Source: an uncultured Rubrobacteraceae bacterium (lineage in GTDB: Bacteria > Actinomycetota > Rubrobacteria > Rubrobacterales > Rubrobacteraceae). From it: a stretch of 64,000 bases of DNA. The stretch spans positions 1 to 64,000 of the forward strand of contig CADCVE010000074.1 of the NCBI GenBank assembly GCA_902806065.1, given 5' to 3'. The notes below the pieces were generated by a model. It did no database searches. It was given only the letters and a program-made list of their open reading frames with translations, and had not been told where the DNA came from. This document shows, piece by piece, positions 35,926-43,944 of this stretch (its first letter is position 1; the number at the start of each line of letters is the position of its first letter). The translations under genes were made by a program, and so were the position numbers.

Positions 35926-37179
35926 TTACCTCGTCCAAAAGCTTCCCTCACCGTCACCCACAGTGTACGACCAGGCAGCGATGGCGCGGGCCAGCTCGTG
36001 CATCCCGGGGTCCTTGAATCTAACCAGCAGGCTGTTGCGCCTCCCCTTGCGATAGAAGAACCCCAAACGCCGCAGATCGTCCGGGCGGGGCGAGGTGGAC
36101 GACCCGGCGAACCTGTACCTGATGATCTGCACCCCAGCCCGCCGGAAGAAACGGACCGACTCCCGGAGCAGCGTCTGGGCCACGTCACGGCGCTCGGGGA
36201 GCGTCGTGATGTCGAGCACGTAGCCATCCTCGCCCGTCGAGGTCACCATGAGCACGGCGTACCCGAGGAGGCCCTCCTCACCCTTCACGCCCAAAACGGT
36301 CACCGGATACTGGGGAGAGCCGGGGCCGTAGCGCCAGCGCAGGAACGCCGCGTCTTTCTCCGGCACGCAAGTCACCCCGGAGGCGACCTTCTCGAACAGC
36401 TCGTCAAAGGACTCGTCGAACTCTTCGATCACCTCCGCCCTCAGGCCGCCCCCGAAAACACTACCCAATGCTTCGTCGACCAACCGGAGCCCGCCATTCA
36501 GGAGTCCCTTTATCGGCGCGGGGATCGACGCTCGCGGACGCACCAGGGGCGGAGTGACGTGCTCCTCTGCGTTTTCCGCGTCCAACGGTTCCGCTTCGGA
36601 GCCCCCTGGGGTTTCGGGGCGGCTCGCGTACCCGCGAGCGGTCACGGTCTGTCCCCGGAGGTTTAGAAGCCTTCTTACCGGCGAAGGAATCGACGGGGCC
36701 GGGAGCCGGGAGACGTTGAGGAGCTTCGCCGCGTATTGCAACTGTCCCGCCACCTCGGCCCCCAAGCGCGACTCGACCTCGATCACCGCAGGCACCATAT
36801 CGCAGGATACGTAATTTTCGGTGGCGCGGAAGAACGCGCGCATCAGGGTAAGGGCCTGGAAGCCGTGCCTAGCGTGCACCATGTAGTCGCAGGGCGTATG
36901 GGCGACGACCCGCTGACCGTTGATCCTGTAATACTGGGGCGTCGCCGCCAGGTGTCCCACCACCTGATCATCGTCATCCACCGCAACCCAGCGATGTAAC
37001 CCATCTCCCAGCGGATGGCTCTCCAACCAGCGGTAGGCGGAGGAGTAGAACTCGACGTCCCGGGTCTCGGGGAATTGGGGGTACGCGTGCATGCGTAGCC
37101 TCGCTACACCGCTTTCGAGTGTGGGGTCGTCGAGCGACCGTACCCTTACCTTCGTCGTTCGAACCCCGAAATCACCCAT
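35926..37179 (-). CDS. GNAT-fold acyltransferase-like protein (copy 3)
   Basis: 417 aa, paralogue of copies 1 and 2, with ARLRMHAYPQFPETRDVEFY, VGHLAATPQYYRINGQRVVA, CVPEKDAAFLRWRYGPGSP and KGRRNSLLVRFKDPGMHEL. The middle linker is longer (residues about 165-215). It is directly followed by FemAB copy 2, mirroring the association in region I. Function unknown beyond the fold; it may use the same donor. Confidence 0.7.
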   Translation of the reverse strand: MGDFGVRTTKVRVRSLDDPTLESGVARLRMHAYPQFPETRDVEFYSSAYRWLESHPLGDGLHRWVAVDDDDQVVGHLAATPQYYRINGQRVVAHTPCDYMVHARHGFQALTLMRAFFRATENYVSCDMVPAVIEVESRLGAEVAGQLQYAAKLLNVSRLPAPSIPSPVRRLLNLRGQTVTARGYASRPETPGGSEAEPLDAENAEEHVTPPLVRPRASIPAPIKGLLNGGLRLVDEALGSVFGGGLRAEVIEEFDESFDELFEKVASGVTCVPEKDAAFLRWRYGPGSPQYPVTVLGVKGEEGLLGYAVLMVTSTGEDGYVLDITTLPERRDVAQTLLRESVRFFRRAGVQIIRYRFAGSSTSPRPDDLRRLGFFYRKGRRNSLLVRFKDPGMHELARAIAAWSYTVGDGEGSFWTR

Positions 37180-37254
37180 ACGCTAACCCTTTCACACTTA
37201 TACGTAACTCCCCTATTCCATAAGAACCGTCCCCCCGGCCGGCTCCAGAGGTGA

Positions 37255-37294
37255 AGTGTAAAGGAGTAGCTCCGAAAGTTAAAGCGCCGTTAAA
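37255..37294 (-). promoter_or_regulatory. Promoter and GTTAAA repeat, GNAT copy 3
   Basis: On the minus strand TTTAAC (37283-37278) and TACACT (37260-37255) are 17 nt apart. GTTAAA at 37278 and again at 37289 (plus strand) gives an exact 11-bp repeat that covers the -35 box. The downstream half is conserved with the promoter at 23122-23151. Confidence 0.55.
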
Positions 37295-37433
37295 CAGGAT
37301 AGAGTAACCTGCGGCCTACGGTACACAACATCGGGTAGTCTGCCGCAACGCCGCAGAGAACTAGCGCCTCGCTTCCGGGAGCCGTTCGAGAGCCGGGAGC
37401 ACATCGCTACTCTCGCCAAATATACGGTTACAC

Positions 37434-37462
37434 TTGTTAAACGGCTGTTAAATCTGTAATAT
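37434..37462 (+). promoter_or_regulatory. Promoter with GTTAAA direct repeat, LtaS-C
   Basis: TTGTTA (37434-37439) and TAATAT (37457-37462) are exactly 17 nt apart. GTTAAA occurs at 37436 and 37447, an 11-bp period, with the first copy inside the -35 box. The TTG start at 37473 follows 10 nt after the -10 box, again almost leaderless. Confidence 0.6.
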
Positions 37463-37472
37463 CCCTCGCACT

Positions 37473-39539
37473 TTGGGGCGTCGGAGAGATCGAAGAACAG
37501 CCAGATCTAGCTTCCTGGGAGCGCCGCTCTTGAGCCGCCGGGACTGGACTTACCTGCTCAGTCTTATTGTACCTTTCATCGCCTACAACCTTACGCTGAA
37601 AGCTTTGGATGTCGCTTCGCAACCCGGCGGCCCGGGGCTCGGTGAGGCTCTCGGGTTGATGTGGTCGGAGGTATTCTTCAACCTGGGGTACACGTTGTTC
37701 TGGGTCGGGCTCTTCGCCGTGTCGCGCAAAGGTTTCGCACGCTGGGTCGCAGTTTTCTTCTTCCACGCCGCGACGATGCTCGTGGTAGTAGTGACCACGC
37801 TCGCCCACCAGCACTTCCAGCAAACCGGCGCCACGCTCGATTACGGCGTCATCGCAGGGTGGGTCTCAAGGCTCGACGGGTTGGGGTTGGATCCCTTCCG
37901 GGAGGTCTCGCGCTCGGTCTGGGTGATACTCGCGGCGGCCCTTTTTTACGCGGCTTTCGGTCCCCCTCTCCTGACGCGCGCCGTCGGTTGGTGGCGAGGA
38001 TGGCTGGGAACCTCCCCGGCCAGGACGGCTGGGGTCTCTTTTTTGGGATCTCTAGCGATCTTTCTCCTGGCATTGGGCTTCGGCTCGCTCTCGCTGCTGG
38101 TCAGCTTGGAGCCGGCGGGAACCGATACCCCTCTGGCAAGAGACCGGTTCGCCGACATAATCTCGACGGCAACAGAGGAGACACCGGCGGAGCAAGCATC
38201 CATGGAGACGGAAGACACGTCGATGGAGGCAGTGGAGGAGGCGACGGTTGGAGAAGAGGCAACAAGCACTGGAGAGAATGGCCCGGGCGCCGGTCCTGTC
38301 GCGGAGCGTTCGGCGGCGGATGCCGTTCTTTCACCCTCTTCCCGGACCGAGAGGCGCAACGTCGTTTTGGTCCACCTGGAGTCGACACGCGCGCGGTCCA
38401 CGACACCCTACAACGAGGGCCTGAAAACCATGCCCTTCCTGGGTGAACTGGCGAAGCAGAGCCTCCTGGCCGAGAGGGCTCACGTGATCGTCGCCCGCTC
38501 CTCCAAGGGGAGTACCGCGATCAACTGTGGGGTCGAGCCACCCCACTACCCGGGCCCGGAGTTCGAGCCGGGAGGTATCCCATCTCCGTGCCTGGCTGGC
38601 CTACTCAAAGAGCAGGGGTACAAGACCGTTTACTTCCAATCGGTGTCAAATGCCGCGAACAGCTACTGGGACGATGACCTGGCGAGGAACTTCGGCTACG
38701 AGGAATTCTACTCACCGGACACAATGGATACGGAGGGTTTCCAGATCACGAACTCCTTCGGCTTCGAGGAGGACATCATGCTGGGGCCTAGCGAGGGGTG
38801 GCTGAGGGAAAACGGAGACGAGCCCTTTCTGGCCCAGTACTTCACGGGTACGGGACACTACGGATACGACTGCGTCCCCAACCGCTACGGGTACGAAAAC
38901 TTCTCCGAGGACGAAGAGCTCGACCGCTACCATAATTGCCTGCGCATGCTTGACTTCTTTTTACAGAATCTCTTCGACCAGTACAAAAAGCTGGGGCTTT
39001 ACGAGGACACCATCTTTGTCATGTACGGTGACCACGGCGAGGGCTTCCGCGAGCACAACGGCCGCTACATGCACGGCGACACCATCTACGAAGAGGGGCT
39101 CCACGTGCCGCTCATAATCCATGATCCCAAGAGGTTTCAGGGTGGCGAGCGCTCTACCGGTCTGTCGAGCCAGATCGACGTCTTGCCCACGGTAGCGGAG
39201 ATGCTGGGTTTCGAGGTACAGAACGGGGAGTACCCGGGCTACTCGCTACTGCATCCCTTGCCCGGGGAGCGCGTCTTGAGGGCCAACTGCATCACCGATC
39301 GTAAGTGCATGGCGAGCATAAAGGGTGACGAGAAGTACATCTACCACTACGATGAACTGCCCGACGAGTTCTTCGATCTGTCCAAAGACCCTTTAGAGAA
39401 GGACAACCTGGCGGACGAACGCAGCAAAGAAGAGCTGGACGAGCGGCGCGAAGACCTCCTCACGTGGCGTCAGAGGGACGACGCCGAGTACGGCCCGGTA
39501 ACGTTTGAAGGTGCCCCGTACCGGGGCGCCGAAGAGTAG
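37473..39539 (+). CDS. LtaS-like sulfatase-fold membrane protein (paralogue C)
   Basis: 688 aa. First helix after SRRDWTYLLSLIVPF, five membrane segments to about residue 215, an acidic Thr/Glu-rich linker (about 225-285), then the catalytic domain with VVLVHLESTRARSTTPYN, VARSSKGSTAINCG and GDHGEGFREHNG. The KGSTAINC Thr is the likely nucleophile. This copy has the longest linker of the three paralogues, which may set the reach of the catalytic domain. Phosphoglycerol transfer is inferred from the fold only. Confidence 0.85.
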   Translation: MGRRRDRRTARSSFLGAPLLSRRDWTYLLSLIVPFIAYNLTLKALDVASQPGGPGLGEALGLMWSEVFFNLGYTLFWVGLFAVSRKGFARWVAVFFFHAATMLVVVVTTLAHQHFQQTGATLDYGVIAGWVSRLDGLGLDPFREVSRSVWVILAAALFYAAFGPPLLTRAVGWWRGWLGTSPARTAGVSFLGSLAIFLLALGFGSLSLLVSLEPAGTDTPLARDRFADIISTATEETPAEQASMETEDTSMEAVEEATVGEEATSTGENGPGAGPVAERSAADAVLSPSSRTERRNVVLVHLESTRARSTTPYNEGLKTMPFLGELAKQSLLAERAHVIVARSSKGSTAINCGVEPPHYPGPEFEPGGIPSPCLAGLLKEQGYKTVYFQSVSNAANSYWDDDLARNFGYEEFYSPDTMDTEGFQITNSFGFEEDIMLGPSEGWLRENGDEPFLAQYFTGTGHYGYDCVPNRYGYENFSEDEELDRYHNCLRMLDFFLQNLFDQYKKLGLYEDTIFVMYGDHGEGFREHNGRYMHGDTIYEEGLHVPLIIHDPKRFQGGERSTGLSSQIDVLPTVAEMLGFEVQNGEYPGYSLLHPLPGERVLRANCITDRKCMASIKGDEKYIYHYDELPDEFFDLSKDPLEKDNLADERSKEELDERREDLLTWRQRDDAEYGPVTFEGAPYRGAEE

Positions 39540-39647
39540 CTCCTGACACCCCATGGTACTTGCCCGGAAGGCCCGCGCGAGCGTTGGTGCTTCCATGCCC
39601 CACGCGGATCGACCTTATCATCAGCTACTTCGGTTGAGGGATTGTGA

Positions 39648-41294
39648 GTGTGGATAAAGACTAAACTCACGGATCGAAACGTTCTCGTCTCGGTAGCTTT
39701 TCTGGTGATAGCACCCACGGTCGCCCACCTGCTGTTCTCCTGGAGAGGCTTCGCTCCCGTCGATGACGGGTTCACGCTCGCCTATAGTAGACGCATCCTG
39801 GAGGGGCAGGTCCCACACCACGACTTCATCATCATACGGCCCTTTCTCTCCCCCTTGATCCACACGCCCTTCGTCCTCTTCGGCGGCGAGTATACTTACT
39901 GGTTATCCCGTTTCTTCGTGTGGTTTCAATTCGCGTGTGTTAGTTGGGCCTGGGTTAGTATCGTCAACCGGGCTTTCGACAACCCTTTCAACAGCACCAC
40001 GAAGATAGTTGTCGCGTTGATCAGCTTTGCTGCTTCGGTTCACTACTTCGTACTTACGGCGTGGCACACGGTCGACGGTATGTTCCTGGCCTCGATCGGG
40101 ACGTGGATGCTTCTGACGCGGAGGCACACCACAAGCAGGGTCGTCGGCTATTTATTGATCGCCGCTGCTTATTTGTGCAAACAGAGCTTTCTGTTTGTGG
40201 CTCCGTTGTCCGTACTGCTTTTGGGTGATTGGCGAGAGAAGAAGTATTGGCTAACCATAGCTCTACCAGCGGCCGTCTACTGTGCTTATCTGGTGGCTAC
40301 GGGCTCTCTCTCGGAAGCCGTTCTACAACTGGCTTCACAGTCAGGCATAGTATCCACAGGGGTGGGAAGTTACCTGAACCTCGGGATCCTACTGGGGATA
40401 TTGGCGGGATATGGCTCAATGTTTCTATTGAGCACGAGTACCTTGCCACTGCCACACATCGAACCTATATCGAGATATGTCGGAGCGTGCCTACTAACGA
40501 TAGTGCCAGCCTTTTTCATAGCGGTCGGACTGTATCGAGGAACTCTCGGCACAGTGTCTTTCGGGGTTGTCGGGATGGTGCTTGGCATAGTGCTGTACCG
40601 TGTTTCGAGTAGAGTAACGCGCGTCGAAGGCAAGGTACCGATTGCGTTAATAGCTCTGTTATTAGCATGGAGCACTTCGCTATCGGTAGGGTACAACTGG
40701 CCGACGTTGTTATTGGGACCCTTGTTCACGATACTAATAGCGTTCGCATACTCCATGAGTGAATCGCTCGACCCCAGGTTTATCCGATCGACGTTAGCTA
40801 TCGCGGGAGTAGCGATTGTGTTGAGTTTCGGCGTATCCAGACCGTACTATATATACCGGGAGCAGCCATCCAGCGGGCTGACCGAATCGTTGGATGGGGT
40901 GTTGCCGGGTGGGCGCTTCATCTATACCAACCCAAATACTTATGACTTCCTGGTAGATCTCGACAATGCCGCGGATGAAGTTTCGGCAAGGAACAGGACG
41001 TATGTGATCATTCCAGACGTGCCCGGATATTGGGTCCAGGCACGACAGACGAACCCGTTGCCCTTGGATTGGCCCCAACCGGTCGAGTTGAGCAACCAGT
41101 ACCTGGTCGATCGCGTCACAAAAGAACTGGAAGCTAAAAGAGGAGAAACAACGATACTAGTCCAAAAGGTGCAGGCCTTCGACCTGGCGGACGGTTTTGT
41201 ACCGTTGGATGATGATCAGTACGAAGTAGTGAAGTACGTTCGTGCAAACTTCAGTAAAACCGACGAGACCGAGTTCTTCGAGCTTTACGAGTGA
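39648..41294 (+). CDS. GT-C fold membrane glycosyltransferase-like protein 2
   Basis: 548 aa with about 11-12 membrane helices and a C-terminal outer domain. The first loop after helix 1 has PVDDGFTLAYSRRILEGQVP then HHDFIIIRPFLSP, equivalent to the D-rich loop of GT-C enzymes. The GTG start has GAGGG upstream. Codon use and base composition are visibly less GC-rich than the neighbours, which suggests transfer from another source. It follows LtaS-C by 108 nt and may act on the same polymer. Confidence 0.65.
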   Translation: MWIKTKLTDRNVLVSVAFLVIAPTVAHLLFSWRGFAPVDDGFTLAYSRRILEGQVPHHDFIIIRPFLSPLIHTPFVLFGGEYTYWLSRFFVWFQFACVSWAWVSIVNRAFDNPFNSTTKIVVALISFAASVHYFVLTAWHTVDGMFLASIGTWMLLTRRHTTSRVVGYLLIAAAYLCKQSFLFVAPLSVLLLGDWREKKYWLTIALPAAVYCAYLVATGSLSEAVLQLASQSGIVSTGVGSYLNLGILLGILAGYGSMFLLSTSTLPLPHIEPISRYVGACLLTIVPAFFIAVGLYRGTLGTVSFGVVGMVLGIVLYRVSSRVTRVEGKVPIALIALLLAWSTSLSVGYNWPTLLLGPLFTILIAFAYSMSESLDPRFIRSTLAIAGVAIVLSFGVSRPYYIYREQPSSGLTESLDGVLPGGRFIYTNPNTYDFLVDLDNAADEVSARNRTYVIIPDVPGYWVQARQTNPLPLDWPQPVELSNQYLVDRVTKELEAKRGETTILVQKVQAFDLADGFVPLDDDQYEVVKYVRANFSKTDETEFFELYE

Positions 41295-41695
41295 ACCCGC
41301 GTGCCGAACTCTCGCCGGACGCTGCTCTGGCGATAGCTCCCATAGCACTGGCAATGCACGGGACTTCCGCCGCTTCGATCTTGGATGACGGTTGCGCTCT
41401 CGTTACCCGCTTCCCGTGATGCTCCATCCCTTCAGACTTGTAGCGGAAGACGAAGCCCCGCGCAGGTCGGCAATACTGCTGCACCAGGAGCCCGAGAGGC
41501 CCAAGAGCAAGCCTATCAGAGGCTCTCATCCCCTCTTTGCAGGCTTAGCGGTGCTCTGCACACTCCTCTATAACCGTGGTGGTCACAATGGGCATCAGAA
41601 CTGTAGTTTCTATCGAGAGCTTACCTATCCACGCGTAGCTCCTCCGGCTTCTCATCAACCTCCCGGAGGAGTTGCAACCTTTAAGGGTGCGGCGC
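41295..41695. other. Gene-poor stretch
   Basis: About 400 nt between the GT-C gene and the decayed thioesterase. I see only short, unrecognised open frames on both strands and no hairpin that stands out. It may hold decayed sequence. Confidence 0.4.
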
Positions 41696-42222
41696 TCATC
41701 TTTCTCCCTTGCTGGCGGAATACTCTCTCGCGCCCTCAAAGACTAAGCGCGTGGTCGCTGCGTGAGCATAGAGCTTACCCGCCTCATCCGTAAGACGCGC
41801 CTCGGCGACTGCGACGCTTCGGCCGACGTGCGTCGTCTTCCCTTCGCAGAGGAGACGGCCGGTCTCCACGGCCATCGCTCGAAGAAGGTTCGTCTTAATC
41901 TCCAGTCGCATACTCACCCTCAGCCGATAACATCGCATGCACGGCGCAGCTCCCATCGCGAAGGCGGCCAGGATGCAAGTGAGGCCGCCATGAACGGCAC
42001 TGATGGAATTGTAACGGTACTTGGCGGGTATGCACTCGAAGACCACCCGGCCCCCTCGATCTCGTGAAACCCGAGCCCCATCAGATCCACCTCGGGGCGG
42101 CCGGCAGCTCTACACGCTATATATCGCCCTCAGGTACTCTAACCCGCTCATCTCCCCGCCGCTTTCGTACCTTCCGTCGGCTCCTCACAGACAAACGTGC
42201 GGGTTCTCTCCTGCTCGCTCAT
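41696..42222 (-). pseudogene. Decayed PaaI-type hotdog thioesterase
   Basis: Frame by frame the gene reads MSEQERTRTFVCEEPTEG, SGLEYLRAIYS, ELPAAP, VDLMGLGFHEIEG, RVVFECIPAKYRYNSISAVH, VHAMLSAEGEYAT, LEIKTNLLRAM and VGRSVAVAEARLTDEAGKLY, the order of a PaaI/YdiI thioesterase. At least five frame changes (near 42150, 42110, 42097, 42060 and two near 41960-41925) and a TAG after the IYS segment break it. It begins directly after the TetR stop, so it was the last gene of that operon. Confidence 0.75.
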
Positions 42223-42223
42223 C

Positions 42224-42847
42224 TTACGCGTGTCTCTCTTTGACCGCCGGTCGGGGCCGGACCAGGGATTCAAGGTGTCGCTTCAGGTGATCCACAGCCA
42301 TCTTCATATGCGCCGGGTCATTGTGGAGCTTACTTAACATCACCGCCCCTTCCAGCGTCGCCACTACCACGCTCGCCGTCTCTCGGGGGTCCGCGTCCTG
42401 CCGGAATTCCCCCGTGCGAACGCCCTCCTTCGTGGTGCTTCCGACGAGCCGGAGCCATCCTTCCATCGCCTCCCTGGCCCTCTCCTTGAGAACCGGGTGT
42501 GTATCGTCGGACTCCACGGCGGTGTTCAGAATAGGGCACCCGCCCGCGACCGGTGGGTCTTCAGCGAGGCCGCCAAGCACGTCCACAATAACGAAGAGCC
42601 GCTCTAGAGCTCCCTCCCGGCCTTCGAGAGCCGATGCGAACCTCCGGCGCATGATCCCGGTCGAAAACTCGAAGGCTTCCAGGGCTAGCTCTTCTTTGCT
42701 GCCGAAGTGGTTGTAGATGCCGCCCTTCTCCAACCCCGTCTCCTGTACGAGGTCACTCATCGAGGAGCCGAAGTATCCTCTGGTATTAAAGACTGCGGCG
42801 GCGCTCTCGACTATCCTGCGCCGCGTCCTCTCGCCCTTCGTCGTCAT
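42224..42847 (-). CDS. TetR/AcrR family regulator
   Basis: 207 aa from the ATG at 42847. The DNA-binding helix-turn-helix is TRGYFGSSMSDLVQETGLEK followed by GGIYNHFGSKEELALEAFEF. The C-terminal part (PPVAGGCPILNTAVESDD) is the TetR_C ligand domain of the YcdC/AcrR-like branch. Its operon also holds a hotdog thioesterase and a zinc-ribbon protein, and a palindrome at 43616-43633 is the probable operator. Fatty-acyl or aromatic compounds are plausible ligands given the neighbours. Confidence 0.9.
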   Translation of the reverse strand: MTTKGERTRRRIVESAAAVFNTRGYFGSSMSDLVQETGLEKGGIYNHFGSKEELALEAFEFSTGIMRRRFASALEGREGALERLFVIVDVLGGLAEDPPVAGGCPILNTAVESDDTHPVLKERAREAMEGWLRLVGSTTKEGVRTGEFRQDADPRETASVVVATLEGAVMLSKLHNDPAHMKMAVDHLKRHLESLVRPRPAVKERHA

Positions 42848-42878
42848 CTCTCTTCGCGGCTGAAAGATATAAAAGTCA

Positions 42879-43139
42879 TCAATCGCCACCTCCCCCGCCG
42901 TCTCCGCCTCCCCCGAAGTCACCCGCATCCCACCACGTATCGTCAGCGGCGATCCAACCGTCTCCGCCGGAACCGGACGAGGGGCGCCTTCTCAGGTGGT
43001 ATTCCTTGAGCTTGTCGAGGGCGGCCTGTTGCTTGGGTGAGAGCAGCAACTCCTCCGGGACGGCCTCGCCGCAGAACTCACAGGTGTCACGCCGGCGGTT
43101 GTAGAGCGGCCGGTTACACGACGGGCACTCGAACGCCAC
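42879..43139 (-). CDS. Small zinc-ribbon protein
   Basis: 86 aa. CPSC (residues 5-8) and CEFC (20-23) form a four-Cys zinc ribbon; the C-terminus is Gly/Asp-rich (DFGGGGDGGGGGD). The GTG start is preceded by GGGGAGG. It lies between the hotdog thioesterase and TetR genes. No function can be given beyond metal binding. Confidence 0.75.
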   Translation of the reverse strand: MAFECPSCNRPLYNRRRDTCEFCGEAVPEELLLSPKQQAALDKLKEYHLRRRPSSGSGGDGWIAADDTWWDAGDFGGGGDGGGGGD

Positions 43140-43166
43140 GGGACCTCCCCAGTACAGCCGTCACCA

Positions 43167-43577
43167 CTACTCCTCGGCGTCTACTACCGCTAACCTGCAG
43201 CGGGAGACGCACACGGGCTTGTCGTCTTCGTCGCGTATGTCAACCTCCCAGACCTGATTGGTTCGTCCAATCTGGACCGGGGTCCCAACCGCGGTCAAGG
43301 TCCCCGAACGCTTGGGCCTGAGGTGACTGGCGTTGATCTCCGACCCGAAGGCGACCTTCCCCGGTGGGCAGTTGAGCCAGGCTCCTACCGTCGCCACGGT
43401 CTCTGCCAATACCACGCTCGCTCCACCGTGCAGGTATCCGAGCGGCTGGTGGTGACGCACGTCTACCGGCATGGTCATCACTACCCTCTCAGTCTCCAAC
43501 TCCACGTACTCGATCCCAAGGTCCCTGTTCAGACTCTCCTTCTCCTGCAAGGACTCTGGATCCAAGCGTTCCGCCAT
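43167..43577 (-). CDS. Hotdog-fold thioesterase (PaaI/MenI-like)
   Basis: 136 aa from the ATG with GGGAGGGTGAG just upstream. The hotdog signature is GYLHGGASVVLAETVATVGA, with NASHLRPKRSGTLTAVGTPV after it. Such enzymes hydrolyse acyl-CoA thioesters, for example DHNA-CoA in menaquinone synthesis or phenylacetyl-CoA. It is the first gene of the minus-strand operon controlled by the palindrome at 43616. Confidence 0.88.
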   Translation of the reverse strand: MAERLDPESLQEKESLNRDLGIEYVELETERVVMTMPVDVRHHQPLGYLHGGASVVLAETVATVGAWLNCPPGKVAFGSEINASHLRPKRSGTLTAVGTPVQIGRTNQVWEVDIRDEDDKPVCVSRCRLAVVDAEE

Positions 43578-43615
43578 CTCACCCTCCCGTTGGTCGTGCC
43601 CGCCGTCTGCTCTAA

Positions 43616-43642
43616 AAACCGATCGGTCGGTTTTATAGTATA
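43616..43642. promoter_or_regulatory. TetR-type operator with overlapping -10 box
   Basis: AAACCGATCGGTCGGTTT (43616-43633) is an 18-bp palindrome with one mismatched pair, typical of TetR operators. TATACT (43642-43637, minus strand) is a -10 box beside it. It lies between the thioesterase operon and the divergent SDR remnant, so the TetR at 42224 probably controlled both. Confidence 0.65.
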
Positions 43643-43684
43643 CGGTCAGCAACCGCCGGGCAACACTACGGGAAGGGAGAAGAG

Positions 43685-43908
43685 ATGGACGTAGAGCGGC
43701 AGCGCGTAGCGCTCATAGCCGGCTTCCCCTCGGGCATTGGGGCGGAGGTTGCGTGTCAATCAGGGAGCGCTGAGGCCAGGGTCGCCATTACGGGTCGTAG
43801 TGAGTAATGTAGACAGGTAGTGATTGGGGAGACAACCACCGCGGGCAGCGAGACGATCTTCGTTGGCCACGACCTCAAGGATGTCAGCGGCTCGTGCGGT
43901 TGCAACTG
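43685..43908 (+). pseudogene. Truncated short-chain dehydrogenase remnant
   Basis: From the ATG (with GGGAGAAG upstream) the frame reads MDVERQRVALIAGFPSGIGA then EARVAITGRSE, a TAA stop at 43805-43807, and after it AGSETIFVGHDLKDVSG. This is the Rossmann start of an SDR, with the TGxxxGIG glycine motif altered to AGFPSGIG. Only the first third is left. Confidence 0.75.
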
Positions 43909-43925
43909 CTGTAAGTTACTTACAG
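43909..43925. promoter_or_regulatory. Second MarR-type palindrome
   Basis: CTGTAAG-TTA-CTTACAG is a perfect 7-bp inverted repeat. Its core TGTAAGTTACTTA (43910-43922) is identical over 13 bp to the operator before marR (31255-31282). It lies 19 nt before the DnaJ-domain gene. Confidence 0.6.
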
Positions 43926-43944
43926 ATTAAAGTCTTAGAGTCGA

